DNA of 58,518 bases from Oribacterium sp. P6A1 (GTDB lineage Bacteria; Bacillota; Clostridia; Lachnospirales; Lachnospiraceae), in contig NZ_JNKO01000017.1 in the NCBI RefSeq assembly GCF_000702885.1, positions 1 to 58,518 on the forward strand. The letters run 5' to 3'. The notes beneath the pieces were generated by a model. The model saw only the letters and a program-made list of their open reading frames with translations. It was not told the origin of the DNA and searched no databases. Position 1 is the stretch's first letter. Each line of letters opens with the position of its first letter. This document shows positions 33,886 to 43,538 of this stretch, in pieces. Both the position numbers and the translations under genes were made by a program.

Positions 33886-35343
33886 TTATGCCCAGTCTTC
33901 TCTTGCCAGCATATCCATCTTCATCTCATAGTATGCCGGTGTCATATCGATGTAGTGATAGTGAGGATTCTCGAATCTCTGCTCCTCATCCCAAATCTCA
34001 TTGGCAAGCTGCTCTTTTACATAAACAGCGATCTCCTTTGCGGAAACGGCTTCTTCTGTTCTCTTTCCGTTTTTAAGTACCTGCTTTTGCATCTTCTTTG
34101 CAGTACAGTTTTCGAAGGAACGAACCTTCCATGGCTTTCTTGGATCCACAAATCTGAAGGAATCCGAAAGGTCCACTTCTTCACCCTTCTTTGCGATGAG
34201 ATCCGCAAGGGCACGGCCTTCACTGTTGTAGATACGGTAAACTTCCTTAAGTCCCGGATTTGTGATCTTTTCAACGGTTTCGGATACCTTGATTCTCGGC
34301 TGCATCTCTCCGTTTTCCTCAACGGCACAAAGCTTATATACAGCACCGAATACGGGCTCGGAACGTGATGTGATAAGTCTTTCACCTACGCCGAAAGCAT
34401 TGACCTGACCACCCTGGGCAAGGATTGAGTTGATGGTATTCTCATCGAGACAGTTGGATATAACGATCTTTGCATCAGGGAAACCGGCATCATCGAGCAT
34501 CTTTCTTGTCTCCTTTGTGAGGTATGCAAGGTCTCCGCTGTCTATGCGGATACCGAAGCTCTTTGACTTTATTCCCTGTTCCTTCATCTCGTTGAAGACC
34601 TTTATGGCGTTAGGGATACCTGAATCCAGAACATCATAAGTATCTACCAGAAGGATGCAGTTATCAGGATAGATCTTTGCAAACTTACGGAAGGCAGTGA
34701 GCTCGTCACCATAGTACATCACCCAGCTGTGTGCCATGGTGCCTCCAACCGGGATGTCAAAATACTGGCCCGCTATAACTGTGGCCGTACTTGAAACACC
34801 TCCGATTATGGCAGCTCTTGCGCCGTAAATTGCAGCATCGTTGTTATGGGCACGGCGTGCGCCGAAATCAGAAACAGCTCTGCCCTGGGCGGCACGTACA
34901 ACGCGACGGGCCTTTGTTGCAATGAGGCTCTGATGGTTTATCTGTGTGAGAAGCTCAGTCTCAACAAGCTGCGCCTCAACGATATTGGCAACTACGGTCA
35001 CGATGGGCTCGTTTGGATATATGACGCTGCCCTCCGGAAATGCATACACATCACCTGTAAAACGGAAATTTGAAAGCCAATCAAGGAACTTTTCATCAAA
35101 GAGATTCAGGCTTCTGAGATACTCCACATCCTCGGAATCGAAATGCATGTCCTCAAGATACTGGATTACCTGCTCTAGTCCAGCAAATATGGAAAAACCG
35201 CCTTCATCCGGATTTCTTCTGAAGAATACATCAAATGCCACCTTTGTTTCGGTGTTTTCCCCAAGGAAATAGCCATTGGCCATGGTAAGTTCATAAAGAT
35301 CCATCATCATGGAAATATTTCTTTTGTCATTAATTCGTTTCAT
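33886..35343 (-). CDS. pncB: Nicotinate phosphoribosyltransferase
   Basis: 485 aa from MKRINDKRN, chosen because AGGTGG lies just before it; an in-frame ATG at 35370 is also possible. Family motifs: DLYELTMANGYF at the N-terminus, EGSVIYPNEPIVTV, DFGARRAHNNDAAIYGARAAIIGGVSSTATV, the catalytic-His region GTMAHSWVMYYGDELTAF, FGIRIDSGDLAYLTKETR, and GVGERLITS. It converts nicotinate and PRPP to nicotinate mononucleotide, salvaging NAD, in the cytoplasm. It follows alr by 40 nt and probably shares its transcript. Confidence 0.95.
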   Translation of the reverse strand: MKRINDKRNISMMMDLYELTMANGYFLGENTETKVAFDVFFRRNPDEGGFSIFAGLEQVIQYLEDMHFDSEDVEYLRSLNLFDEKFLDWLSNFRFTGDVYAFPEGSVIYPNEPIVTVVANIVEAQLVETELLTQINHQSLIATKARRVVRAAQGRAVSDFGARRAHNNDAAIYGARAAIIGGVSSTATVIAGQYFDIPVGGTMAHSWVMYYGDELTAFRKFAKIYPDNCILLVDTYDVLDSGIPNAIKVFNEMKEQGIKSKSFGIRIDSGDLAYLTKETRKMLDDAGFPDAKIVISNCLDENTINSILAQGGQVNAFGVGERLITSRSEPVFGAVYKLCAVEENGEMQPRIKVSETVEKITNPGLKEVYRIYNSEGRALADLIAKKGEEVDLSDSFRFVDPRKPWKVRSFENCTAKKMQKQVLKNGKRTEEAVSAKEIAVYVKEQLANEIWDEEQRFENPHYHYIDMTPAYYEMKMDMLAREDWA

Positions 35344-35382
35344 CTCTCCACCTGTCCGGATAAAGATCATCCTTTTTTATTA

Positions 35383-36552
35383 TTACATCCTGAGCATCAG
35401 CTCTCTGTAAACCACTTCGCCATCAGCGATATAAACTCTGTGAACACGCTTGCTGACGGCACACACTATTTCATATGGTATGGTTCCTGCCATTTCTGCC
35501 ATATTCTCTATAGGATTGTGTTCTCCGAAAATCTCAACTTCGCTTCCCACAACAACTTCCGGCTTATCCGTGAGGTCGATCATACACATATCCATGCAGA
35601 TACGTCCCCGTACCGGCGCGGCGCCCTGGCCGGTCATAACGCTGTATCGGTCTGATAAAGACCTCAGGAATCCGTCTGCGTATCCGTAAGGAACAACTCC
35701 GATACGGGTCTTTTTATCTGTTGTGTAAAGTCCTCCGTAACTGATCTTTGTACCCTCAGGATAGATCTTAATGGTGCTGACCGTAGTCTTCATGGTCATG
35801 ATGGGCTTAAGTCCCAAACGCTTTGCAAAGTCCCCATATCCGTAAAGCAGAAGCCCCGGGCGTACCATATCGAGATAGGTCTCAGGATAGTCCACCGTAG
35901 CACCTGTATTGGCACAATGTCTAAGTTTGAACTTCTTACCGAGCTTTTCCTCGACGGCGCTCACCACATCTGTAAACAGCTTAAACTGATGCTTTGTATA
36001 CTCTACGCACTCATCACCCGTTTCGTCAGATACCGCAAAGTGTGTAAATATTCCCTCCGCATCAAGTCCCGGAAGATTGCAGGCATAGCAGATTCCATCA
36101 ACTCCATGTTCGAAATAATCTCCCTCGCAGATATAACCGAGACGGGACATACCTGAATCAACCTTGATATGTACTTTCAGGGTTCCGCCGTATTTTACTG
36201 CCTCTTCGCTGTATTCGATGGCCTTGGCCTCACAGGTAACCGCCTGGGTGATGTTGAAGCAGATAAGTCTGTCCACCTGTTCCCTTGGTGTATGTCCAAG
36301 AATGAGGATAGGCATGGTGATGCCGTTGAATCTGAGCTCCATGGCCTCATCTATACTGCTGACAGCGAGATAATCAGCTCCAAGATCCTGAAGATGCCGG
36401 GATACCTGAACAGCGCCGTGACCGTAGGCATCCGCCTTTACAACCCCAAGGAACTTAACATCTTTCCCGATGTATTCTCTTATTTTTTTATAGTTAAAGG
36501 CAAGATTATCAAGATTGATCTCTGCCCATGTTCTTTTTAATGTTGACTTCAT
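35383..36552 (-). CDS. alr: Alanine racemase
   Basis: 389 aa. The PLP-lysine motif is VKADAYGHGAVQVSRHL (Lys about 39), and the second-base tyrosine lies in the RIGVVPYGYADGFLR region. Carboxylated-Lys and Met-Cys loop features (MVRPGLLLYGY, RGRICMDMCMIDLT) fit fold-type III alanine racemases. It supplies D-alanine for peptidoglycan. Probable operon alr-pncB. A structured leader lies between the promoter and the start codon. Confidence 0.96.
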   Translation of the reverse strand: MKSTLKRTWAEINLDNLAFNYKKIREYIGKDVKFLGVVKADAYGHGAVQVSRHLQDLGADYLAVSSIDEAMELRFNGITMPILILGHTPREQVDRLICFNITQAVTCEAKAIEYSEEAVKYGGTLKVHIKVDSGMSRLGYICEGDYFEHGVDGICYACNLPGLDAEGIFTHFAVSDETGDECVEYTKHQFKLFTDVVSAVEEKLGKKFKLRHCANTGATVDYPETYLDMVRPGLLLYGYGDFAKRLGLKPIMTMKTTVSTIKIYPEGTKISYGGLYTTDKKTRIGVVPYGYADGFLRSLSDRYSVMTGQGAAPVRGRICMDMCMIDLTDKPEVVVGSEVEIFGEHNPIENMAEMAGTIPYEIVCAVSKRVHRVYIADGEVVYRELMLRM

Positions 36553-36580
36553 TACCTATAGAAACTCCTCGTATTCATAT

Positions 36581-36638
36581 GAGTATCGCCTGCACACCTA
36601 TGTGTGTTTCGGCGTTGATCTGCGCGTAGCTGATACTC
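36581..36638 (-). promoter_or_regulatory. Structured leader element upstream of alr
   Basis: The closing stem GAGTATC/GATACTC (36581-36587, 36632-36638) encloses a second stem CGCC...GGCG with inner CACAC/GTGTG. It lies in the 5' untranslated region; a candidate -10 TACAAT is about 70 bp further upstream. It does not match a riboswitch I recognise. The remaining 36639-36968 between the divergent genes is AT-rich with one GC-rich patch at 36790-36830 and no other feature I can support. Confidence 0.4.
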
Positions 36639-36968
36639 TTCCACTCACATCATTATCATTCTTTATGTAATGCAGAGTGTCGAAATCACTCCGTAATGGG
36701 TTTAATTGTAGCACTTATGGAGTGAAATTGTTCATTAAAATATTTTTAATAGCTTAATCAGGCATTTCCTTCTATTTCTCCTTCAAGCTCTCCACCGGCT
36801 GAACCGGCCCCCGACCGGTCCAAATATCACATTCCAGGCGAATCTGACATATACAAGAGCCCCCACTAATCGGGTTATTTATCTTATACTTGCCTTTCCC
36901 ATAGCCGATTAAAATCTTAAGCTATTTCTCTTAATTTGATGGTTTTACTGGATGAAAGGAGCTGTTTT

Positions 36969-39900
36969 ATGGCCGGATTCTGTCGTTACTGCGGAACGAA
37001 GCTTCAGGATAATGCTTCCATTTGTGGCGGATGCGGAAAGCCTGTACCGAATAAAAGTCCTCAGAAGATGGGGATAAACAATAAAAAATTCTGCGGAAAC
37101 TGCGGCAGTGCATTAACCCCTGAAGCCAGATTCTGCCGTGCATGCGGCTGGAAGGTGCCGACAGATGCAGATAGCCCTGCCTCATCACAAAGAGGCAATA
37201 ACACTGCACAGAACATTCCATACCGGAACCCTGTTCAGGTGCCTGCTTCCGCACAAAACGCTTCATCCCATAGCTCTGTTCAGGACATCCATTCCGGGCA
37301 GACTGTCTCTCAGCATGGCTCCTTTTCGGGACCCGCTTCTGCTGATAATGCAAATTCCACCGGAGCTTTCCAGGGCTTTGTTCCCACGAGTAACAGCTCC
37401 TTTCAGGGTTCCTTTATCCCTCCCGGTTCAGGCATTCAGCAGAACCATGCCGGGGAAAAGGAAGGCTTCTCCCTGTTCACCCTTAGTCGGATGAATCTTT
37501 TTCTGCTGCTCAGCGTATTCATGTTCAATGCAGGTCCGTCACTTTTCTGCTCAGTCAGAATGACTCAGCTTCAGTCATTTCTCAGCGACTCCCAGGTAAA
37601 ACTGTGTGGTTTTTCCGCGCGCTTTATGGGAACACTATTTCTGATGGCAGTTTTCCTTTGCATGTCCGGAACCCGGATTTCTCTGCCGGGACGAGCCGCC
37701 AAAGTATTGCTCGGATTGACTCCTCTGTACTTTGCCCTGTCATTAAGCATGTTTGTTGCTTCAAATTTTGTATCATCATTTTCCATACTTCCTGTTTTCT
37801 TACTGGCGGTTATCATGTCCCTTATCATGGTGGCTGCCGGCTTCAGTGCCACCGTAGATGCTGTTTCCCTAAAAGCACGGGGTTTTATCAGGAACCTTCT
37901 TCTGCTTATCAGGCATCCCCTTAACTGTTTTCTATGGCTGATGGCCTTTCTGACCATCACGCTGGTTCAGACGGCAGTGACTTTCGGACTTCTGCTTGTA
38001 AGAACCAGCACCACCCTGACCTCTGATTACGTGTCATGGCTTTTGATCAGCGTTGCGGAAACACTGGTAATTTCACTTATTCTAAAATCCATGGCTGCAT
38101 CTTCTGTGAAATGGATATCCCAAAACAGTATTCCAAAAAACGTCCGCAATCGCATGGCTGCCACTGCCGGGGCAGGTATGCAGTTTGGTATGCATAATCT
38201 TTCATCATACTTTGAACCTCAGCCACAACCGGACAACGGAACCCCTGTGCAGGGCAATGTCTCTTCGGAGAAATCCTCATCTCACCCTACCGGACTGCTC
38301 TCCTTCCTCACCCCGGTTTCCCGGGAGTCTGCCATCACCGCGCTGGTGCTGACTGTTCTAGGAAGCATAATGTTTCTGATAAGACCATCGGTGCCTGCCT
38401 CTGATTGGAAAAGAGAAATAGAAAGCGAGATCAACAGTGATCTTGCCCTCAGCAACTACACTCTTGTTGCCGGAAGTGTGCCTGATGCCATGGTCTATGC
38501 AGACCGTGCCACTGAAAAGATCGCTCTCCTTGATGCTTACTTAAGAAATGACGGATGGGCCCTTCTTTCATCAGCAAAACGTACAGGCGATACCAGAACC
38601 TGGCTTATGTATCTGGCTCTTCAGGGTTCAGATGAATCAAAAGTAAAAGACGCCGTGGGAAAACTCGAAGAGTCCGTAATTTCCGCCCCCATGAATCTGG
38701 ACCTTAAAGGGCTGTTGCTGGAATGTTATGAAACAGGCCTTTTAGGTGAAATGGAATCCTATCAGGAAAACTACCGGAAAGAAATCGTCACGGAATATGT
38801 TCTTGATGGTATCTATACCCATGTTCTTCCTGAAATACCGGAGAATGGTCCTGAACTTGAGAATACTCTGGAGAAACTGAAAAAACATACTTCTTTTATA
38901 AGCGATTATCGTAATGCACTTTCTGATCTTGACCAGATAGGAAAGAAAGGAAAGCTTGAAGGCAACGACATCGACAAATTTATAAAACGTGCAGAAGAAA
39001 ATCCTGATGAGGTGGGACTCCAGTATATTGCCGCATACGCGGCCTCAGAAGGGGCAAGCGATGATACCAGATACCTTTTTGAACGCGCAAGAGAACGTAC
39101 CCTTCGCTTCCTTGAACTGGTTAAAAAGGACAATGACCCCGATGCCCTCAGAAAAGCCGGAATTATGGCTGTTCAGATGCTTCTGAAACTAAGAGGCTAC
39201 AGAGAAGCTGCGGACATACTTTCCGGAATCGATACCCGTGATGTTCCGGAACTCAAGGAGAAACTCACAACCCTCAAGCTCAGTGCATTAAACGGACTCG
39301 AGGATCCGGCAGAGGCCTATGTTTTCACTAAGGATCTGCTGGAAAACGGCACCGAGACCCCTGAACTTCTTTTCAAGTACGGTGTAGCGGCCCTTAAGTA
39401 CGGAAAACGGGAAGAGATGATTGACGCCCTGGAACGCCTCTCAACCTATATGCTGGATGAAGGTATCAAAGGAAAGGAACTTTATCAGATCGAAACCTGG
39501 TTTTACGTCATGTGTACCTACATCACCTTCAATGATGACAGTAATTACACAGGTTACAGCTACTCATTTTTCGGTTCCTTGTCAGATGAAGAGAAACAAT
39601 CCATGTTCTCTCCTTTCCTTCTGCATTACCTTACAGCTATGGACAAAGGATATCGCCGTTATATTGATATCGCGGAAGAAGAGCTTTCCGCTGTTCTTGA
39701 AACACGAAGTGATCTCACCTATGCAAAATATCTGAGAGGTGTCATAGCATTTGCAGATCATGATTATGAAACTGCTGCAAAATATTACAAGATGGCATGT
39801 GACGTTGATCCCGAAAATACCACCTTCCTCTTTGGTCTGGCCAATGCCTACGACGGACTGGAAGACTATCAGAAGGCCTACGAACTCTGCCTTCGTATCC

Positions 39901-40004
39901 AAGCCATGGTTCCTACGGTAAATCATGATGAGGACTGGTACGGTATCGGTTACCACAACACTCAGCTTTTAAACAGACTTAAAGACAGATTAAAGGAGGA
40001 ATGA
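36969..40004 (+). CDS. Zinc-ribbon, multi-pass membrane and TPR-repeat protein of unknown function
   Basis: 1011 aa from the ATG with AAAGGAG seven bases upstream (an ATG at 36936 has no site). Residues 1-55 hold two zinc ribbons (FCRYCGTKL...CGGCGKP, FCGNCGSAL...CRACGWKVP). A Ser/Gln/Asn-rich linker runs to about 160. Five or six membrane helices span about 165-395 and another near 465 (ITALVLTVLGSIMFLI). The C-terminal 530 residues are helical TPR/SEL1-like repeats (for example FADHDYETAAKYYKMACDVDPEN). First gene of a plus-strand trio with overlapping ends. It could be a membrane scaffold for secretion or envelope stress; no known system fits the set. Confidence 0.7.
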   Translation: MAGFCRYCGTKLQDNASICGGCGKPVPNKSPQKMGINNKKFCGNCGSALTPEARFCRACGWKVPTDADSPASSQRGNNTAQNIPYRNPVQVPASAQNASSHSSVQDIHSGQTVSQHGSFSGPASADNANSTGAFQGFVPTSNSSFQGSFIPPGSGIQQNHAGEKEGFSLFTLSRMNLFLLLSVFMFNAGPSLFCSVRMTQLQSFLSDSQVKLCGFSARFMGTLFLMAVFLCMSGTRISLPGRAAKVLLGLTPLYFALSLSMFVASNFVSSFSILPVFLLAVIMSLIMVAAGFSATVDAVSLKARGFIRNLLLLIRHPLNCFLWLMAFLTITLVQTAVTFGLLLVRTSTTLTSDYVSWLLISVAETLVISLILKSMAASSVKWISQNSIPKNVRNRMAATAGAGMQFGMHNLSSYFEPQPQPDNGTPVQGNVSSEKSSSHPTGLLSFLTPVSRESAITALVLTVLGSIMFLIRPSVPASDWKREIESEINSDLALSNYTLVAGSVPDAMVYADRATEKIALLDAYLRNDGWALLSSAKRTGDTRTWLMYLALQGSDESKVKDAVGKLEESVISAPMNLDLKGLLLECYETGLLGEMESYQENYRKEIVTEYVLDGIYTHVLPEIPENGPELENTLEKLKKHTSFISDYRNALSDLDQIGKKGKLEGNDIDKFIKRAEENPDEVGLQYIAAYAASEGASDDTRYLFERARERTLRFLELVKKDNDPDALRKAGIMAVQMLLKLRGYREAADILSGIDTRDVPELKEKLTTLKLSALNGLEDPAEAYVFTKDLLENGTETPELLFKYGVAALKYGKREEMIDALERLSTYMLDEGIKGKELYQIETWFYVMCTYITFNDDSNYTGYSYSFFGSLSDEEKQSMFSPFLLHYLTAMDKGYRRYIDIAEEELSAVLETRSDLTYAKYLRGVIAFADHDYETAAKYYKMACDVDPENTTFLFGLANAYDGLEDYQKAYELCLRIQAMVPTVNHDEDWYGIGYHNTQLLNRLKDRLKEE

Positions 40005-40006
40005 CT

Positions 40007-40840
40007 ATGTTTATGGGAATCTTATGTGTGACCGCTCTTCTGTCACTCCTTTCGTTTTTTGTCTTTTCGGAAATCGGGTTCTCCACCTTCCTGCTGCTCC
40101 TTATATCTCTGGGAGGACTCGTGGCGGTACCTCTGTTTTCAAAACTTCACATCCCCGGAAAGAAACTGTGGAAGTTTATTCCGGTGATTTGCGCTGTTCT
40201 TGCCATACTGACTGCTTTTATCGTTCCGTCAGCAAAAAAGACCGAAAACAGCACCTACGATTTTGCAAACAGGGTACTTAAGACTGAGGAAATGATACTT
40301 AGTCTTGATGAAGCCGCGGAAGAGACATTGGCAAAGCTTGAAGAGGATTACGGAGAAAGCGACCGTACCTATGGACTCAGAGCATATCTTTGTCTGACTT
40401 CGGGAGACATAAGTGAAGCCTGGAAATGGCTTAACCTCATATCAGACAGGACATCAAAGGAGTTTTATGTACGGCTTGAGGCTCTCACTCTGTCGGATCC
40501 TGAAAAGACTGATGCCGAGGCACTTTACCGCCTTTATAAGGAAGCGGCCCAGAATCATCCGGACTGGGGCTATATGCAGCGCATGGCCGGTATCTCGGAA
40601 TATGAAAAAGGCAATCTTACATCGGCTCAATACTATCTTAACAATGCCCTCAAACAGGATCCCGGAGACTGCTCAGCACTTTACTATATGGGCGCCATTG
40701 CCTGCAAATGGGGTGATTATTCAAATGCTGATGCATATTTCCGTGCCAGCATGGAAAACGGCGCCACGGATCAGATGCGGGCCCGGATGACCATGTACAT
40801 GAATCAGGCGAAACAGGAAGGAGGATTAAGTCATGAATAA
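40007..40840 (+). CDS. Membrane-anchored TPR protein
   Basis: 277 aa from the second ATG, seven bases after AGGAGG (the ATG at 40001 is one base from it). Three N-terminal membrane segments (residues 1-20, 22-42, 56-75), then a roughly 200-residue TPR region whose last repeats are YEKGNLTSAQYYLNNALKQDPGDCSALYYMGAIACKWGDYSNADAYFRASM. Its layout is a short version of the C-terminal half of the preceding protein, suggesting an ancient duplication. The ribosome site is embedded in the end of the first gene. Confidence 0.75.
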   Translation: MFMGILCVTALLSLLSFFVFSEIGFSTFLLLLISLGGLVAVPLFSKLHIPGKKLWKFIPVICAVLAILTAFIVPSAKKTENSTYDFANRVLKTEEMILSLDEAAEETLAKLEEDYGESDRTYGLRAYLCLTSGDISEAWKWLNLISDRTSKEFYVRLEALTLSDPEKTDAEALYRLYKEAAQNHPDWGYMQRMAGISEYEKGNLTSAQYYLNNALKQDPGDCSALYYMGAIACKWGDYSNADAYFRASMENGATDQMRARMTMYMNQAKQEGGLSHE

Positions 40841-42875
40841 AAACAGGCACTTACTCAGACGTTTTTGTGCAATGCTTATGACCTGTGCTCTTCTTATACA
40901 GCAAACGTCTTTTTCTCTTGGTGCGCCTAAGAATGTTTCATCCGGGAAAGATACCGGAAACGATACCGGAAAAGAATCAGAACCCGCCGAAACATACGGT
41001 CCTCCGGTTCCATGGGATATGTTGGATTACTATTTATCCGAAGAAGAACTGAAAAAAATCTGTGAGGAAAATGATATAGATTTCTCCGAACCACCCATTG
41101 ATGACAGTTACATTGAAGAAATACAAAAAGAATACTCTCGTATACAGCGAGAACTTGAACACAAAGATGACATTGTTGCTGCCAGGATCTATAACAAAAC
41201 GACAACATCAAAAGAAAAAGAGAAAGATCCAAATTATAAAAGGCAGGTAGCCGAAGGAGCTCTTTCCGGATATTTATCCGAGTATGGAACCCAGGAAGCC
41301 TTAATGGCATTGAACTCCAGCAGATACGGTTTGGAACTGGATATTCTTAATGATGGAGGGGTTCAGGGGTTCCTGGACAGATATACGGCTTCACCTGGTG
41401 ATAGTACTTTCTTTAATACAAGCAATATGACCAGAATGGAAATGGAGAGTGCTTCTTTAACCGAAAAATCCAAATCCTTATTTGATTATTTAACTAAAAA
41501 TGATCAGGCCACAATTAACAGATATTCCGAATTAGGGGCAGAGTATTCCCGATGTGATAGAATTTACGAAGAAATGTCGCAATACAGAGCTCAAAGTGAT
41601 TGGGAACAGCAGATGATAAATGAAGGGAGATTACACAGTAAATCCTATAAGAACCCAAGCAATGAAGAACTTGGTACTGCCAAGAAACTCCTCGATAATT
41701 CCAAAAAAGATTTTAAAGCAGATAAAGCGAAATGGTATAGAACCGGACGCAACCTTCTGATGCGGGGTTTTAACATTTTCATGGGAGGTTATACCATATA
41801 CCAGGAAATGGAGAATCTCGGAACCCTCACAGGAGAATATGAAAATATGACTGATGATGATCATGCCGCTTCATGGCTCGGAAGGGCCGGTCTGTCAATT
41901 ACATCTTTAACATCCGGAGCACTTGCCCTCCTCTCCGGTATTTCGGCCGAGATTCCTTCCTTTACCATATATTCCCTGGGAACCGCAACAGGTGGTTTTT
42001 GGGGAACTCTAGCAGGCATAGCTGTTCTGGTGGCAGGCACTGTTGGCGCAGGATGGCTTGCCACAACTGATGAATTCAAAGAGCACACCAGTGACTGGAC
42101 CTGGCGTAACCTGAGAGAAACCTGGCAGGGAGCGAAAGATATCGCTTTCGGAAATATTACTGATGCCAATGCTTTTCTTTTGGATGAAATGCTTACCGAA
42201 CTGGAGGAATATCCCTGGAAGCAAAACATGGATGAAGGTTTCCAGGAAATGTACTATTTCTTTGATGATCTTATCTACCGTGAAAACAGCGAAAGAAACA
42301 AGATAAAGCCTGCACCGGGTATAGGCGCTCTGAAACCTAACATCTATATCTACACAGAGACTGAACAGAACATTTCCGTAACCTTTGGTATGCCTCAGTG
42401 GCTCACAAAGTCCATCCCGGACTATACGGGAACCTGGCAGGTCAGAGCAACACCCGGAGGAATTCTGAATGCTGCTGACGGCAGCACTTACGGCTATCTT
42501 TTCTACGAATCGGAAACCAGGCCCTACTACTTCCAAAAAGATGAGGGCTGGCTTATTAAATCAGACACCAGAGCTTCACAGTTTGAGAAAATCCTTAAGG
42601 CCTACGGTTTCAACAACACTGAAATCCGTGATTTCCTTGAATTCTGGACCGGGAAACTGTCCGAAGATGAGGATTTCATGATGTACCCGCAGCTTACGGA
42701 TACCATTGATAATGCTATGCCCGTTAAGGTATCACCTGAGCCTGATAATATTTTCCGCCTCTGGTTCACCTTTGAACCATACGCTGATCAGGAAGTATCA
42801 AAACCGGTAATCGAACCTATATCCCGTAACGGCTATACTGTAGTTGAATGGGGCGGCGTTATTTTGAACGAATAG
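40833..42875 (+). CDS. Large exported protein of unknown function with internal hydrophobic Gly-rich segment
   Basis: 680 aa, overlapping the previous gene by 8 nt. The signal peptide is residues 1-30 (CAMLMTCALLIQQTSFSLGA). An acidic, helical region of about 300 residues follows, then two hydrophobic Gly/Ala-rich stretches (about 348-375 LSITSLTSGALALLSGIS and 385-408 GGFWGTLAGIAVLVAGTVGAG) like those of pore-forming or membrane-inserting proteins. The C-terminal 180 residues are beta-rich (YIYTETEQNISVTFG, TWQVRATPGG). No domain recognised. Base composition at 41100-41900 is more AT-rich than its neighbours. It is the likely effector or substrate of the trio. Confidence 0.7.
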   Translation: MNKNRHLLRRFCAMLMTCALLIQQTSFSLGAPKNVSSGKDTGNDTGKESEPAETYGPPVPWDMLDYYLSEEELKKICEENDIDFSEPPIDDSYIEEIQKEYSRIQRELEHKDDIVAARIYNKTTTSKEKEKDPNYKRQVAEGALSGYLSEYGTQEALMALNSSRYGLELDILNDGGVQGFLDRYTASPGDSTFFNTSNMTRMEMESASLTEKSKSLFDYLTKNDQATINRYSELGAEYSRCDRIYEEMSQYRAQSDWEQQMINEGRLHSKSYKNPSNEELGTAKKLLDNSKKDFKADKAKWYRTGRNLLMRGFNIFMGGYTIYQEMENLGTLTGEYENMTDDDHAASWLGRAGLSITSLTSGALALLSGISAEIPSFTIYSLGTATGGFWGTLAGIAVLVAGTVGAGWLATTDEFKEHTSDWTWRNLRETWQGAKDIAFGNITDANAFLLDEMLTELEEYPWKQNMDEGFQEMYYFFDDLIYRENSERNKIKPAPGIGALKPNIYIYTETEQNISVTFGMPQWLTKSIPDYTGTWQVRATPGGILNAADGSTYGYLFYESETRPYYFQKDEGWLIKSDTRASQFEKILKAYGFNNTEIRDFLEFWTGKLSEDEDFMMYPQLTDTIDNAMPVKVSPEPDNIFRLWFTFEPYADQEVSKPVIEPISRNGYTVVEWGGVILNE

Positions 42876-42913
42876 TACCGGGCCGGAACATGAGCCCGTT
42901 ATATCCTACAAAG

Positions 42914-42950
42914 TAAAAGGTGGAGTGTCATATGCGACACCCCACCTTTA
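42914..42950. terminator. Terminator of the plus-strand trio
   Basis: The stem AAAGGTGG-A-GTGTC/GACAC-C-CCACCTTT has a 6-nt loop. It has short T tracts on both strands and lies 40 nt after the stop at 42875; it would also end the minus-strand relic beyond it. Confidence 0.8.
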
Positions 42951-42954
42951 TATT

Positions 42955-43300
42955 GATCAAAGAAGTTATAAGCCTCCTCCCAGTGTCCTGCCATGAACTG
43001 ATTGTAGATCATAGCCATGTTGTGAGGATAAGCATTGGCACAACCTGAAATTCCGCCTGTGCCGCCTGCCTGAAGTGTCCAGAGGATCAGCTGATCATTG
43101 CCGGAGAGTACAGCAAAGTCAGGATCCGCCTTCTTTCCTTCATCGATGTATCCAAGGATGTTGGAGAAGTTTCCTGAAGAATCCTTGGCACCTACGATGT
43201 TATCAACTGCTGCAAGCTTTCCTACAGTCTTTGGATCGATCTTGTTTCCTGTTCTTGCAGGAATGTTGTAAAGCACGATAGGCATGTTTGGAACCGCTGC
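42955..43300 (-). pseudogene. Internal fragment of a DapA-family (dihydrodipicolinate synthase/NAL) gene
   Basis: About 115 codons match the middle of DapA-family proteins: VPNMPIVLYNIPARTG, the Schiff-base Lys in IVGAKDSSGN, and TLQAGGTGGISGCANAYP. The N-terminal third (with the Thr-Thr motif) and the C-terminal quarter are absent. The frame enters directly from unrelated sequence at about 43300 and ends in the terminator stem at 42950. It is a gene relic, marking past rearrangement at the border of the defence region. Confidence 0.8.
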
Positions 43301-43538
43301 TGCAACTCCAATCACAACTAATACAGATTTTGTCTTTCCAAAAGAAAAACCCCGGAAACACATCGGTTTCTGAGGTTTGTGAATTCTTTTCGATTCTCCG
43401 AAGATTCTCTCTTTAAGAACTGTGGGAATGGCAAAAAGCTTGAAATTACGCCATTTTCAGAAGTTTTTGCTTGTTACCTGTTTCTTATCGGGAGAGTCCC
43501 AGGGCTCCCGGTGAAAACAGGAAGTAGAACTAACTCTA

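Noticed and set aside
33463-34368. 301-codon plus-strand open frame across the tRNA array and pncB
   Set aside because: It crosses tRNA-Gly antisense, the terminator array and pncB; the product is compositionally random.
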